From contig JAEEYQ010000012.1 of the NCBI GenBank assembly GCA_016288215.1, forward strand, positions 1 through 54,657: a stretch of DNA of 54,657 nt, in the 5' to 3' direction. Below, in pieces: positions 16,509-24,852 of this stretch (positions are counted from its first letter, which is position 1; each line of letters opens with the position of its first letter). The notes beneath the pieces are model-generated. The model was not told where the DNA came from, made no database searches, and saw only the letters and a list, made by a program, of their open reading frames with translations. Source of the DNA: Lentisphaeria bacterium. GTDB lineage: Bacteria > Verrucomicrobiota > Lentisphaeria > Oligosphaerales > Oligosphaeraceae. The position numbers and the translations under genes are program-made.

Positions 16509-17321
16509 TTATTGTGGAGGGGTGAGAGTGAAGGGGGGCAGGGTGGGCGTGTAGTCGCGCCATTCGTCGGATTTGAAGAAGACCTTGGCGAGAAAGAGGC
16601 CATGGGAGGGGGCGCTGTCCGCCGCTTGAGTGCGGTCACAGGCGGCCATGACGCGAAGGGCGTCCTCTGGAGTGGCGTAGCCCATGCCGACGTGGACCAG
16701 ATAACCGGCCAGTCCCCGCACCATTTTGTAGAGGAAGCTTTCCCCAACGGCATTTATAAATATAAGTCCTTGGTATTCAATGACTTCCAATCTATAAAGA
16801 TTCCGAACGGTGTTTTCCACGATTCGGTTGGGATTGGCGGCGAAGGAGGCGAAATCGTGTTCCCCCTGCAGGAAAGCGGCCGCTTGTCGCATGGCATCCA
16901 GATTCAGAGGATGGGGCGTCCGCCAGACGAAGCGGGAGAAGAGGGGGTGGACTTTTCGGCCAGGGGAGATGCAGTAGGTGTAGGCCTTTCCCTTATTGTC
17001 GAATCGTGCGTTGAACGGGCCGTCGCAGATTTCCGCATGGTGGACGATGATGTCATCGGGGAGCCAGCGGTTGAGCCGCCGCACCAATTCGGGCGGCGTC
17101 AAGTCATCGGGCGTTTCCACGGTGAAGCTGGCATGATGATCCAAAGCGTGGACGCCGGCGTCTGTGCGGCTGCAGCCGTAGACAAGCAGGTCCGGAGCCC
17201 GCAGCATGAGCCGCAGCCGCATGCGCAGTTCGCCCTGAACGGTTTTGACGTTGGGCTGAATCTGCCAGCCGGCGTAGGCGCCGCCGTCGTAGGCAAGAGT
17301 GATGTGCCAGGTCTTTTCCAC
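16509..17321 (-). CDS. truA: tRNA pseudouridine(38-40) synthase TruA
   Basis: Isomerises uridines 38-40 in the anticodon arm of many tRNAs. The N-terminal 'ITLAYDGGAYAGWQIQPN' and the catalytic CSRTDAGVHA (D54) are diagnostic, and the second half contains 'FKSDEWRDY' and 'GESFLYKMVRGLAGYLVHVG' of the conserved C-terminal domain. Length 270 aa is normal, with a Pro/Thr-rich tail of ~10 residues. It sits 49 bp after the nucleoside hydrolase gene and 19 bp before dut on the same strand. Confidence 0.96.
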   Translation of the reverse strand: MEKTWHITLAYDGGAYAGWQIQPNVKTVQGELRMRLRLMLRAPDLLVYGCSRTDAGVHALDHHASFTVETPDDLTPPELVRRLNRWLPDDIIVHHAEICDGPFNARFDNKGKAYTYCISPGRKVHPLFSRFVWRTPHPLNLDAMRQAAAFLQGEHDFASFAANPNRIVENTVRNLYRLEVIEYQGLIFINAVGESFLYKMVRGLAGYLVHVGMGYATPEDALRVMAACDRTQAADSAPSHGLFLAKVFFKSDEWRDYTPTLPPFTLTPPQ

Positions 17322-17370
17322 AGTGGTGATGGCCCGTCCGTTTTGGATGATAGGCGGAGCAGGGGCTTCC

Positions 17371-18297
17371 TTAAACGCAGGTAATGAGCTTCTTATACAA
17401 GTCGGCGATGATGGCGTCCCGCAGCAGATGGTGCCCCACGCGGAAGAGATGGCGGTGGGGGTCGTGGCTGTAGGTGTATTCGGAAGTCAGCAGGGGGCAA
17501 TGTTCCAGCGTGCTGTCAATCCAGTCGGGGCAGACCAGCCAGGCCACGGTGGAGATGTCCCAAATGACCTTTGACCAGCCAAAGGGATCGTTGGTGTAGT
17601 TGTGGACGATGGAGCACAAATAGTCCCCGATGGGGCTTTTGCCGCCGATGAAGGCATCCAGTTCCGGCAGGGTGACCCGCAGATGCTCCGCCACGTTGGT
17701 GGTGGGAATCAAAATCAGGGGGACGCCGGAGTCGAAGAGCGTTTGGGAGGCATACAAGTCCTGCTGCAGGTTGAACTCCCTGGCCGTGGGCCATGTGAGG
17801 GGCTGACCGCCTAGCCAGATGACCACGATGTGGCGGATGAGCTCTGGCTCCATCAACAGGGCGGAGGACACATTGGTGGGGGCGCCGATGGAGAGAACAT
17901 AGAGGGGGGAGTTCTCATCGGTGCCCATGGCTCTGGCGATGAGGTCTCTGGCCGCTGGGCTGTCCACGGGCTGGTGTGGGCCTTCCATCCATTGGCGGGA
18001 CCCCTTGAAGACAAAGCCTTTTTTGTTCATATGCAATTGGGCCAGAATCCGCAGAATCTCCTCATAGCTTTTCTCCATGCCATCTTCCGGCCCGAAGGAA
18101 CGGCCATTGTGGAAAGGGGCGGCATACACGGCGTCCAGGCTGAGGGCCTTGGGGGACAGCAGGGCATAGGCCAATGCAAACTGGTCATCGACCTCGTTGT
18201 AGGTGTCGGTGTCCAGTACGGCCCGCACAGGGCGGTCGGCTGGCGGTGTGAGGCGGGAGACAAGAAAATCCTCGGTAAGTTCTGGAAAGAAAATCAT
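17371..18297 (-). CDS. Nucleoside hydrolase (inosine-uridine type)
   Basis: Cleaves the N-glycosidic bond of ribonucleosides to free base and ribose. The metal-binding N-terminus is DTDTYNEVDD (D29, D31, D37, D38), an expanded version of the classical DTDPGxDD with two extra residues, and an 'IWDISTVAWL' stretch near residue 243 corresponds to the late metal-ligand region. At 308 residues it has normal length. GGAGCC precedes the ATG. It is divergent from a phosphoribosyltransferase and a CodB-type base permease; freed bases could be re-ribosylated by the transferase, so the genes form a plausible salvage locus. The two-residue insertion may mark a distinct subfamily with altered substrate. 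Confidence 0.88.
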   Translation of the reverse strand: MIFFPELTEDFLVSRLTPPADRPVRAVLDTDTYNEVDDQFALAYALLSPKALSLDAVYAAPFHNGRSFGPEDGMEKSYEEILRILAQLHMNKKGFVFKGSRQWMEGPHQPVDSPAARDLIARAMGTDENSPLYVLSIGAPTNVSSALLMEPELIRHIVVIWLGGQPLTWPTAREFNLQQDLYASQTLFDSGVPLILIPTTNVAEHLRVTLPELDAFIGGKSPIGDYLCSIVHNYTNDPFGWSKVIWDISTVAWLVCPDWIDSTLEHCPLLTSEYTYSHDPHRHLFRVGHHLLRDAIIADLYKKLITCV

Positions 18298-18661
18298 GGC
18301 GGCTCCTTCCTTGAATGAATTTGAGGTGTCTAATCCCTTCTTCTGGCCACATGTCCAGATTCGCAGTCACAATCATTTTTAATATAGCGCAGACCGCCCA
18401 AAATCAAATGTGGCACATCGGCGGAAACGCCATGTTGCTGTTCTTCCGTCGTCTTGTCGGCAAAATACAGACGGTCCAAATTCCAAAAATCGCCATGGGA
18501 GCGGACAAATTGCGACCTGCCGAATTGCGGAACGTCGCAGACAAATTATCTTACATAAGTTTGTTTGGTTCTTGAACGCGACGGCGGGACTCCGGCCATT
18601 TCCTTTGGGATAGGGGCGGAGCGGCGGTCGCGGCGTACGCCATGCCATGAGGATTGGAACA
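18298..18661. promoter_or_regulatory. Divergent intergenic region of the salvage locus
   Basis: A 364-bp gap between divergently read genes, so it should hold two promoters. A notable structure is TGCGAC (18511-18516) pairing with GTCGCA (18534-18539), bordered by the direct repeat GACAAATT at 18504-18511 and 18540-18547. This could be an operator or a leader hairpin for the phosphoribosyltransferase gene. No known riboswitch was recognised; promoter hexamers are not clear enough to place. Confidence 0.35.
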
Positions 18662-19651
18662 ATGGACAACAAATTGGAATGCCTTGCGAAGGACGAGGAC
18701 ATTGTGTTATATCGGATGCAGACGGAAGGCAAGGTCTGCACGCTGATTGCAAGCACGCCGGAGACCCGGAGCATCTGCAACGACCCCACTGTCGCGGGCA
18801 TCGCCTACACGAGCCGTCTGCGGATGGCCTGCGCGAAGGTGCTGAAGGCTGGTGGCGCTTTTCTGCCATTGGTGGAGGACGAGATCGTGGTCATCAACAT
18901 CCTTCGTGGCGGCTTGAATTTCGGCCTGCGGGACGCGCTCCATGAGGCCTATGGCTGGAACAACCACACCACCTGCTTCATCAGCGCCCAGCGGGCGCGG
19001 AACACCTCAAATCCGGAGGAATGGCACATCACGGAAAACGCATACCGCAAGGTCTATTTCCCGCGGAAGACCTCGTTGGTCATCGGCGATGTGGTAGCCA
19101 CGGGAACCAGTCTGAGCTATGCATTGGATGAACTGCTGCGGACGGCTTTGGAGGCCGGAACCCGCCTCAAAAGCATCCTGTTCTTCACCTTCGGCGGGCC
19201 TAAGGCCCTGGAGATTCTGGAGAAGGTGGACGCAGAGTGCCGCCTCCGCTTCCCCGGCTACCAGCAGACCACATTGGTGTATCTGGAAGGCTGCTTCGAG
19301 GTTCCCGATTTGTCGTCTCCGCTTTCTATCCGCTTGACGGGCACGGACTTAGTCCGCTACAAGGCCATTATGGCCCCTGAGTTCGTCACTTCCCAATACG
19401 CCAATCCCGCCTATCCCATTGAACGCTGCATCATCTATGACGCCGGCTCCCGGGCCTTCTGGGTGCGGGAGTTCGCGGCGGATGTCTACGACTATTGGAA
19501 GCAGGTTCTGGATTTGGCGGACCGCGGCGTGACCTTCGAGCAGTATCTGAAGGAGCGCTTTCCGGAAATCGAGGCGGACAAATTCGGGCAAATGTCCCTT
19601 AAGGATGTGGCATTGGGGCAGTTAGCGAAAATGAAGCCCTTCATCCCCTGA
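18662..19651 (+). CDS. Phosphoribosyltransferase family protein
   Basis: A 329-residue type I phosphoribosyltransferase. The PRPP-binding loop lies at residues ~140-151 (LVIGDVVATGTSLSYA; D143), a variant with GDV in place of the usual DD/DE pair before 'ATGTS'. An earlier 'DEIVVINILRGGLNFG' resembles the flexible-loop side of uracil or xanthine transferases. The protein is ~100 residues longer than single-domain PRTases; the C-terminal 110 residues are unassigned. With the adjacent nucleoside hydrolase (divergent) and CodB-like permease (90 bp downstream) it probably salvages a nucleobase, but the base is not known. An ATG at 18647 is an alternative; 18662 has AGG 9 nt upstream. Confidence 0.78.
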   Translation: MDNKLECLAKDEDIVLYRMQTEGKVCTLIASTPETRSICNDPTVAGIAYTSRLRMACAKVLKAGGAFLPLVEDEIVVINILRGGLNFGLRDALHEAYGWNNHTTCFISAQRARNTSNPEEWHITENAYRKVYFPRKTSLVIGDVVATGTSLSYALDELLRTALEAGTRLKSILFFTFGGPKALEILEKVDAECRLRFPGYQQTTLVYLEGCFEVPDLSSPLSIRLTGTDLVRYKAIMAPEFVTSQYANPAYPIERCIIYDAGSRAFWVREFAADVYDYWKQVLDLADRGVTFEQYLKERFPEIEADKFGQMSLKDVALGQLAKMKPFIP

Positions 19652-19740
19652 AATTTCGTTTTGATTGGTGTCGGTCGGATGGCCGGCATAGGTTTTGTTC
19701 AAAAATACAACGTCCATTACGTCAGAGAAAGGCAACCAAG

Positions 19741-21111
19741 ATGTCAGAAGAACCGCAAGCAGCGTCCCCCGTGCCGGTAACCGATCCGGATTTTGCCTTT
19801 GAGGAAGTCCCGATGGCCAATCGGAAAGGCTTTTGGGGCATGTTTGTCATCATGCTGGGGTTCACGTTCTTTTCGGCCTCCATGTGGGTCGGCTCCACCT
19901 TGGGGCATGGCATGACGCTTGGCCGCTTGCTGCTGTCCCTTTTGAGCGGCAACCTGATTTTGGGTGTCTACACGTCGGCGTTGGCGTACATGGGCTCTCA
20001 TACAGGGCTTTCGGTCCATCTGCTTTCCCGCTACACTTTTGGGCGGCGGGGCTCCTGGCTGCCCTCCGTCCTGCTGGCGGTTACTCAGATTGGCTGGTTC
20101 GGCGTGGGCGTCGCCATGTTTTCCATTCCCACCACCGTCTTTTTGAAGGGCGTGGAGTCTCTGCAGGGCTGCTGGCTGCTTTCTGGCCCTCTCATGGACG
20201 TGTGGGGTGAAAACGCCCTGCCCATCCGCTGCCTCTTCATCCTGACGGCGGTCTCCGGATTGGCCTTCACCTCCTCCGCCTATTTTGGCATTCGGGCGCT
20301 GACCATCGTCTCCTTCGTCGCTGTCCCCGCCGTCGCCGTCTTCGGCTGCTACTCCGCCATCAAAGTCTTTGCGGACGATCCCCATGCCTGGCAGACCATG
20401 AAGGCGTTCACCCCCTCGGCGGAAAGCTACCTCACCTTCAGCGCCGCCGTCGCCCTGACTGTTGGCTCCTTCATTTCCGGCGGCACCTGCACGCCGGATT
20501 TCGTCCGTTTCGCGAAAAGCAAGGGCATTGCGGTCTCCACCACGGCCATCGCCTTCTTCATCGGCAACTCCCTCATGTTCATCTTCGGCGCCGTGGGCGG
20601 CATGTTCTACGACACCAATGACATCTCCGTTGTGCTTGTCCGTCAAGGACTTCTGGCTATCGGCATCATTGTCCTTGGTCTGAACATCTGGACCACGAAC
20701 GACAATGCGCTGTACACTTCCGGCCTGGGGCTCTCCAACATCACAGGCTTCCCGAAGCGGTTCATGGTTCTGTTCAACGGCCTGCTGGGCACCCTGCTGG
20801 CCATTTACCTCTACGACAATTTCTGCGGCTATCTCAACATGCTCAACACCACCCTGCCGTCCATCGGCGCCGTGCTGATGGCGGATTTCTTCGTGGTTCG
20901 TCGCCAGCGCTATGAGGCGGAGGCGGAGAAGGGAGCCTGCCAGGTGAAGTGGAAAGCGGTGGTCGCCTGGGCATGCGGCGTGGCTGTGGCGAATTTTGTT
21001 CCCACGGGAATTTCCTCCATCAACGGCATTCTTGTGGCGTTCGTCGTCTATAGCCTCTTGAACGGAATCCTCTGCGGAAGCAGCTGCAACTGCGGCTGCC
21101 ACAAGAATTAG
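19741..21111 (+). CDS. CodB-like cytosine/purine permease (NCS1)
   Basis: A 456-residue integral membrane transporter of the nucleobase-cation-symport 1 family, close to CodB. It begins with a soluble acidic lead ('DFAFEEVPMANRKGFWGMF') followed by ~12 hydrophobic segments; the family signature region near residues 40-60 ('FTFFSASMWVGSTLG') and 'GTCTPDFVRFAKS' near 250 match base-binding and NCS1 features. It probably imports cytosine or a purine for the phosphoribosyltransferase gene just upstream. The last residues, CGSSCNCGCHKN, form a Cys-rich tail not usual in CodB and possibly metal-binding. A perfect 11-bp hairpin follows the stop. Confidence 0.9.
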   Translation: MSEEPQAASPVPVTDPDFAFEEVPMANRKGFWGMFVIMLGFTFFSASMWVGSTLGHGMTLGRLLLSLLSGNLILGVYTSALAYMGSHTGLSVHLLSRYTFGRRGSWLPSVLLAVTQIGWFGVGVAMFSIPTTVFLKGVESLQGCWLLSGPLMDVWGENALPIRCLFILTAVSGLAFTSSAYFGIRALTIVSFVAVPAVAVFGCYSAIKVFADDPHAWQTMKAFTPSAESYLTFSAAVALTVGSFISGGTCTPDFVRFAKSKGIAVSTTAIAFFIGNSLMFIFGAVGGMFYDTNDISVVLVRQGLLAIGIIVLGLNIWTTNDNALYTSGLGLSNITGFPKRFMVLFNGLLGTLLAIYLYDNFCGYLNMLNTTLPSIGAVLMADFFVVRRQRYEAEAEKGACQVKWKAVVAWACGVAVANFVPTGISSINGILVAFVVYSLLNGILCGSSCNCGCHKN

Positions 21112-21118
21112 CAGTTAT

Positions 21119-21152
21119 TCTAGAGCCTCTGGAAGCCCTTGGAGGCTCTAGA
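21119..21152 (+). terminator. Hairpin after the permease gene
   Basis: TCTAGAGCCTC (21119-21129) pairs perfectly with GAGGCTCTAGA (21142-21152). There is no T-run after it, so it may be an mRNA 3'-end stabiliser or a processed terminator rather than a classical intrinsic terminator. Confidence 0.6.
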
Positions 21153-21185
21153 AGTGAATTGCCCTGGTGTGGCGAGAGGCGGAAA

Positions 21186-21968
21186 ATGAATCATAAGTAC
21201 TTGACAGTCAATGATTTGCACAAAATCCACAGGGTGCTGTTGGCATCCATGGCTTTTGCGGTGGGCCTGTTTGTGGTCAGTTGTATGAATCGTGATGGGA
21301 AGGCCGGTAACGGTATGGATTTGGGGAAGCAGGCACGGGACACGGTGGTTGTGTTTCAGCCAGGGAAATGGAATGAGGCAGACTGGACGCCAGTGAAGAG
21401 CTCCCGCTGGGACGTGTGCAGCCATTTTGTGCAACGTGAGAATTGGATTGAGAACGTTGTTCCGGAAGGGGCCACGCCTGAGCAGTTGCTGCATGAGAAG
21501 ACACCGGAGACCTATGCCAGTTTGTTGTGGAAACCCGAGCTGGAAGGCAATTTCACGGTGGCCTCCCGCATGGATTTCGACTATCGAATGGCGCCGCTGA
21601 TTGTTTTGGCCGATGAGATCGGAGCCAGCAAGACCGAATTCCCCGAATTCCGTCAGCATTGGGAGATTGTCCTTTGGGATGAAGGAATCAATGTGTGGCA
21701 TCACGTCTTTGACGAAGAGGGCAAACAACACTGGACCTTGGCGGCATACGCAAAGCGGCCATCGGATAATCTCTTCAAGGCGAACACCATCTACGATTTG
21801 GTCGTCCATGTGCGGCGGCAGGCGGAAGGGGCCATTTTGGACATTCAATGCGGCGATGAACACATTTCGCTGAATGCGCCTCAATTCCCCCAAAAGGTCC
21901 GCGCGGGAATCACGGCGTGCGAAGGACTGAACCGCTTCTACGATTTCAGAGTCACCTTTGACAAGTGA
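21186..21968 (+). CDS. Putative lipoprotein with beta-rich domain, unknown function
   Basis: A 260-residue secreted protein. Its N-terminal region ends in a lipobox (LFVVSC, C33), so it should be lipid-anchored. The rest is beta-strand-rich with several Trp and resembles concanavalin-like or DUF1961-like sandwich domains seen in polysaccharide-degrading bacteria, but no catalytic motif is clear. The start at 21186 follows GAGAGGCGG; a longer frame from 21159 is unlikely. It stands between the CodB-type permease terminator and the acyl ligase fusion, with an AT-heptamer array after its stop. Confidence 0.6.
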   Translation: MNHKYLTVNDLHKIHRVLLASMAFAVGLFVVSCMNRDGKAGNGMDLGKQARDTVVVFQPGKWNEADWTPVKSSRWDVCSHFVQRENWIENVVPEGATPEQLLHEKTPETYASLLWKPELEGNFTVASRMDFDYRMAPLIVLADEIGASKTEFPEFRQHWEIVLWDEGINVWHHVFDEEGKQHWTLAAYAKRPSDNLFKANTIYDLVVHVRRQAEGAILDIQCGDEHISLNAPQFPQKVRAGITACEGLNRFYDFRVTFDK

Positions 21969-22035
21969 CGACTGAATCAACAGGACAATGGCGATAACAG
22001 ACTCAATAGGATGTTTTTTGTCTCATTTGTCCTGT

Positions 22036-22081
22036 TTGCTAATTGCTAATTGCTAATTGCTAATTGCTAATTCCTAATTGC
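22036..22081 (+). repeat. AATTGCT heptamer array 1
   Basis: About six tandem copies of the 7-mer AATTGCT (one copy as AATTCCT) fill 22036-22081, 25 bp before the start of the acyl ligase gene. Related, less regular heptamer arrays occur at 26838-26862, 33181-33229 and 43722-43750, and a short trace at 49747-49761. Confidence 0.8.
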
Positions 22082-22105
22082 TTGGAGCGTTTTTGGAGAG
22101 ACGAG

Positions 22106-24571
22106 ATGAAATGGCTCAATCCCGCCGAAAAGGCCGCTTTGATGAGCGGCGAACGCACGATTTCCCACACCCAGCTCATTGCGGCTGCCAGAGATTGCGC
22201 CAGCCGCCTGCCCGCCCATGCGAAGCGGATTGCGCTGTTGGGGGCCAACAGCCCGGAGTGGGTCATCGCCCTATATGGCACCTGGTACGGTGGGGCGGAG
22301 CTGGTGCCCATCGACTTCATGTCCACGGTGGATGAAATCGCCTACATCCTGTCAGACTGCGGACCGGAGGCGATTTGGTGCGACACGGCCAACCGCGGCA
22401 AGGTGGAGGAGGCCACTGGCAAGCTGGCTCCCGAGAAGCGGCCGCAGCTGATGGCGTTGGAGTCCCTTCAGGTTCCCGAGACGGCGGATGGCAGTGTTTC
22501 GTTCCCCGATGTGCCCGGAGATCGCATTGCTCTGATCATCTATACCTCTGGAACCACTGGCGCTCCCAAAGGGGTCATGCTGTGCTTCGACAACCTGTGG
22601 GCCAACACGCAGGCCTGCTCGGAGCAGATTGAGGTTTTCATTCCAGAAGATCGCGTGTTGGTGGCGTTGCCCCTGCACCATGCATATCCACTGATGGCCA
22701 CGGTCATCATGCCCCTTTCCATCGGCGCCAGCGCCGCCTTTGCTCCGTCATTGACTTCCGAAGGCATCATGTCGGCGCTTCAGACCCATCACTGCACTTT
22801 CATCGTCGGGGTGCCGCGGCTTCTGGAGCTGTTTCGCAACGCCATGATGCGCAAGGTCAACGCCTCCCTTTTGGGGCGGCTGTTCTATCATGTGGCTGTC
22901 CATTGTCATTCGCTATGGCTGTCCCGCCGCATCTTCGCCAAGGTCCAGCAGGCTTTCGGCGGCTGCATCCGCTACATCTCCAGTGGCGGCGCGGCGGCGG
23001 ATCCGTTGGTCACGCGGGACTTCTACGCTTTGGGTTTCCAGTTGCTGGAAGGCTATGGCATGACGGAGACCGCTCCCATGATCTCCTTTACGCCGCCGTG
23101 GAAACACAAGCCCGGTTCTCCGGGGCTTCCCATCCCCTGCAATGAAGTCCGTATCGTGGACGGTGAAGTGCAGGTTCGCGGAAAGAACGTGATGGTCGGC
23201 TATTACGGCAAGCCGGAAGAGACTCGGCAAGTCCTGGAGCCTGATGGATGGCTTCATACAGGGGACGTGGGCCATGTGGACGACGATGGCTTCCTGTGGC
23301 TGACCGGCCGCCTGAAGGAGCTGATTATTCTTGGCAATGGCAAAAACATCAATCCGGATGAGATTGAACGGAAGCTGATGGCCCTCTCCAACGGGCTGTT
23401 GGCGGAATGCTGCGTCACGGAATACGGAGAGTCCATGCAATTGGTGGCCGTTCCGGACAAGAAGACGCTGGAGGAGCGGCAAATCGTCAACATCGAAGAG
23501 ACCATCAAGGACGAGATTCTGGAGCCCTACAATGTGGAAGCCCCGTCCTATAAGCGAATTCTGCATCTACGGCTGTTGGATGGACAGCTTCCGCGGACAC
23601 GGTTGGGAAAGCTGCGTCGCCATGTGGTGAGGGAGATGCTCTCTGGCGAGAAGGCGCAGACCGCCGTTGGCCAGGAGACGGCGCCTGCCGACCCTGTGTA
23701 CCGCAAAATCGCCTCCTATCTGGAGGAATGTGTCGGTCGTCCCGTGGGTCCCGATGAGCATTTGGAAATGTCTCTTGGATTGGACTCCTTGGGGAAGATG
23801 GGGCTTCTGAGCTATCTCAACGAGGCTTTTGGCGACTGGATTGACGAAGGGGTTCTGGTGAAGCACGCCACTGCCCGTCTTCTTTCACAAGCTATTCATA
23901 ATCATGAGGTTAGTGAAAAAGCATCGGTAGTGGCTCCATCAGCGGGCAGCCAGGAGCTGCCGGTGCCGGGCTGCACCCACGTCCTTCTCAACCGCACCAT
24001 GGGCCTGTTCCTGAAGGCCATCTCCAAGGTGACGGTCACCGGGTTGCAGCATGTGCCGAAGGGCCCCTGCATTCTGGCTCCCAATCATCAGAGCGCCTTG
24101 GATGCCTTCTATGTCTGTCTGCCCTTCTCAAGAGAAAAACTGCGGACAACCTATTTCTACGCTATCTCCAAGTTCTTCCAGGGGAAGCTGAAAGGAAGTT
24201 TCGCCAAACGGCACAACATTATCCCCATGGAGCTGAACGGCGATTTGCGCTCTTCGTTGGGACTGCTGAAGCGTCTGCTGGACGCCGGCAACTCCGTCGT
24301 GATCTTCCCTGAAGGACGGCGCTCTGTGGACGGCGAACTGGACGAGTTCAAGTCCTCCTTTGCCAAATTGGCTTTGGACGCACAAGTGCCCATCGTTCCA
24401 GTCCGGCTGGACGGTCCCATCCATGTACTGCCCCGCGGACGAACCTTCCCCGCTCTTGGCCAGCAGGTGACGGTGGCCTTCCTGCCGCCGATCATGCCAT
24501 CCATGGAGGACACGCCCAGTTCTCTGAGCACTGCTGTGCGCCGCCTGCTTGAGGCGGCAAAGTCCCGTTAG
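22106..24571 (+). CDS. Trifunctional acyl-ACP/CoA ligase - ACP - lysophospholipid acyltransferase
   Basis: An 821-residue fusion that appears to activate a fatty acid, hold it on a built-in carrier and transfer it to a lysophospholipid. Residues 1-~530 are an AMP-binding ligase with P-loop YTSGTTGAPKGVM (146-158) and 'EGYGMTETAP'. Residues ~560-625 are an ACP-like domain with the phosphopantetheine site LGLDSLGK (S561). Residues ~640-821 are a PlsC-type acyltransferase with the HX4D motif (H661, D666) and 'IFPEGRRS'. In E. coli Aas the acyltransferase is N-terminal and there is no carrier; the order here is reversed with a carrier in the middle. The ATG has GGAGAG 5 nt upstream; an in-frame TTG at 22064 lies in the heptamer array and is not used. 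The same sequence GGAGAGACGAGATG starts the 33.3-kb gene. Confidence 0.9.
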   Translation: MKWLNPAEKAALMSGERTISHTQLIAAARDCASRLPAHAKRIALLGANSPEWVIALYGTWYGGAELVPIDFMSTVDEIAYILSDCGPEAIWCDTANRGKVEEATGKLAPEKRPQLMALESLQVPETADGSVSFPDVPGDRIALIIYTSGTTGAPKGVMLCFDNLWANTQACSEQIEVFIPEDRVLVALPLHHAYPLMATVIMPLSIGASAAFAPSLTSEGIMSALQTHHCTFIVGVPRLLELFRNAMMRKVNASLLGRLFYHVAVHCHSLWLSRRIFAKVQQAFGGCIRYISSGGAAADPLVTRDFYALGFQLLEGYGMTETAPMISFTPPWKHKPGSPGLPIPCNEVRIVDGEVQVRGKNVMVGYYGKPEETRQVLEPDGWLHTGDVGHVDDDGFLWLTGRLKELIILGNGKNINPDEIERKLMALSNGLLAECCVTEYGESMQLVAVPDKKTLEERQIVNIEETIKDEILEPYNVEAPSYKRILHLRLLDGQLPRTRLGKLRRHVVREMLSGEKAQTAVGQETAPADPVYRKIASYLEECVGRPVGPDEHLEMSLGLDSLGKMGLLSYLNEAFGDWIDEGVLVKHATARLLSQAIHNHEVSEKASVVAPSAGSQELPVPGCTHVLLNRTMGLFLKAISKVTVTGLQHVPKGPCILAPNHQSALDAFYVCLPFSREKLRTTYFYAISKFFQGKLKGSFAKRHNIIPMELNGDLRSSLGLLKRLLDAGNSVVIFPEGRRSVDGELDEFKSSFAKLALDAQVPIVPVRLDGPIHVLPRGRTFPALGQQVTVAFLPPIMPSMEDTPSSLSTAVRRLLEAAKSR

Positions 24572-24600
24572 GCATCAGCCTTGAAATGCATTGGCAACGT

Positions 24601-24852
24601 TTAGGCTTTTCCTGTTGGTGTTCCGGAAGGCGTTAGTCTCCCACTGCGGATTTCGCATTCCTCTAGAAACAGACTGAAAATGAATAGTGCGGATTGCCCG
24701 TAAAGTCCATGTTCTTCATCGGCAAGGTTTTGCGCCGTTGCGGAGGTATAGAATCGGTCAAGGGCCTCCGCTTCGGGAATGTCGAAATGCTGTGCGATGA
24801 ATTTCGTCACTTCTGGAATGAGAAGGGTTCGGACCAGATGATGTTCACTCAT
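24601..24852 (-). CDS. Small alpha-helical protein, possible DUF3791-related partner
   Basis: An 83-residue protein with no signal peptide. The pattern 'LLIPEVTKFIAQHFDIPEAEALDRFYTS' followed by 'LYGQSALFIFSLFLEE' resembles small helical proteins encoded beside DUF3990 genes; its own family was not firmly recognised. The ATG overlaps the end of the DUF3990 gene by 8 bp, so the two are translated in a coupled manner. It is the third gene of an overlapping three-gene cassette and may be an antitoxin or accessory subunit. Confidence 0.6.
   Translation of the reverse strand: MSEHHLVRTLLIPEVTKFIAQHFDIPEAEALDRFYTSATAQNLADEEHGLYGQSALFIFSLFLEECEIRSGRLTPSGTPTGKA

Noticed and set aside
19744..21102. 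452-codon antisense frame over the permease
   Set aside because: Extremely biased composition (His, Gly, Gln, Asp) typical of the complement of a membrane-protein gene.
22036..22081. CRISPR-like repeat array
   Set aside because: The unit is 7 bp with no spacers; it is a simple tandem repeat.
22064..22105. Upstream extension of the acyl ligase gene from TTG
   Set aside because: It would translate the heptamer array; the ATG at 22106 has a well-spaced GGAGAG.
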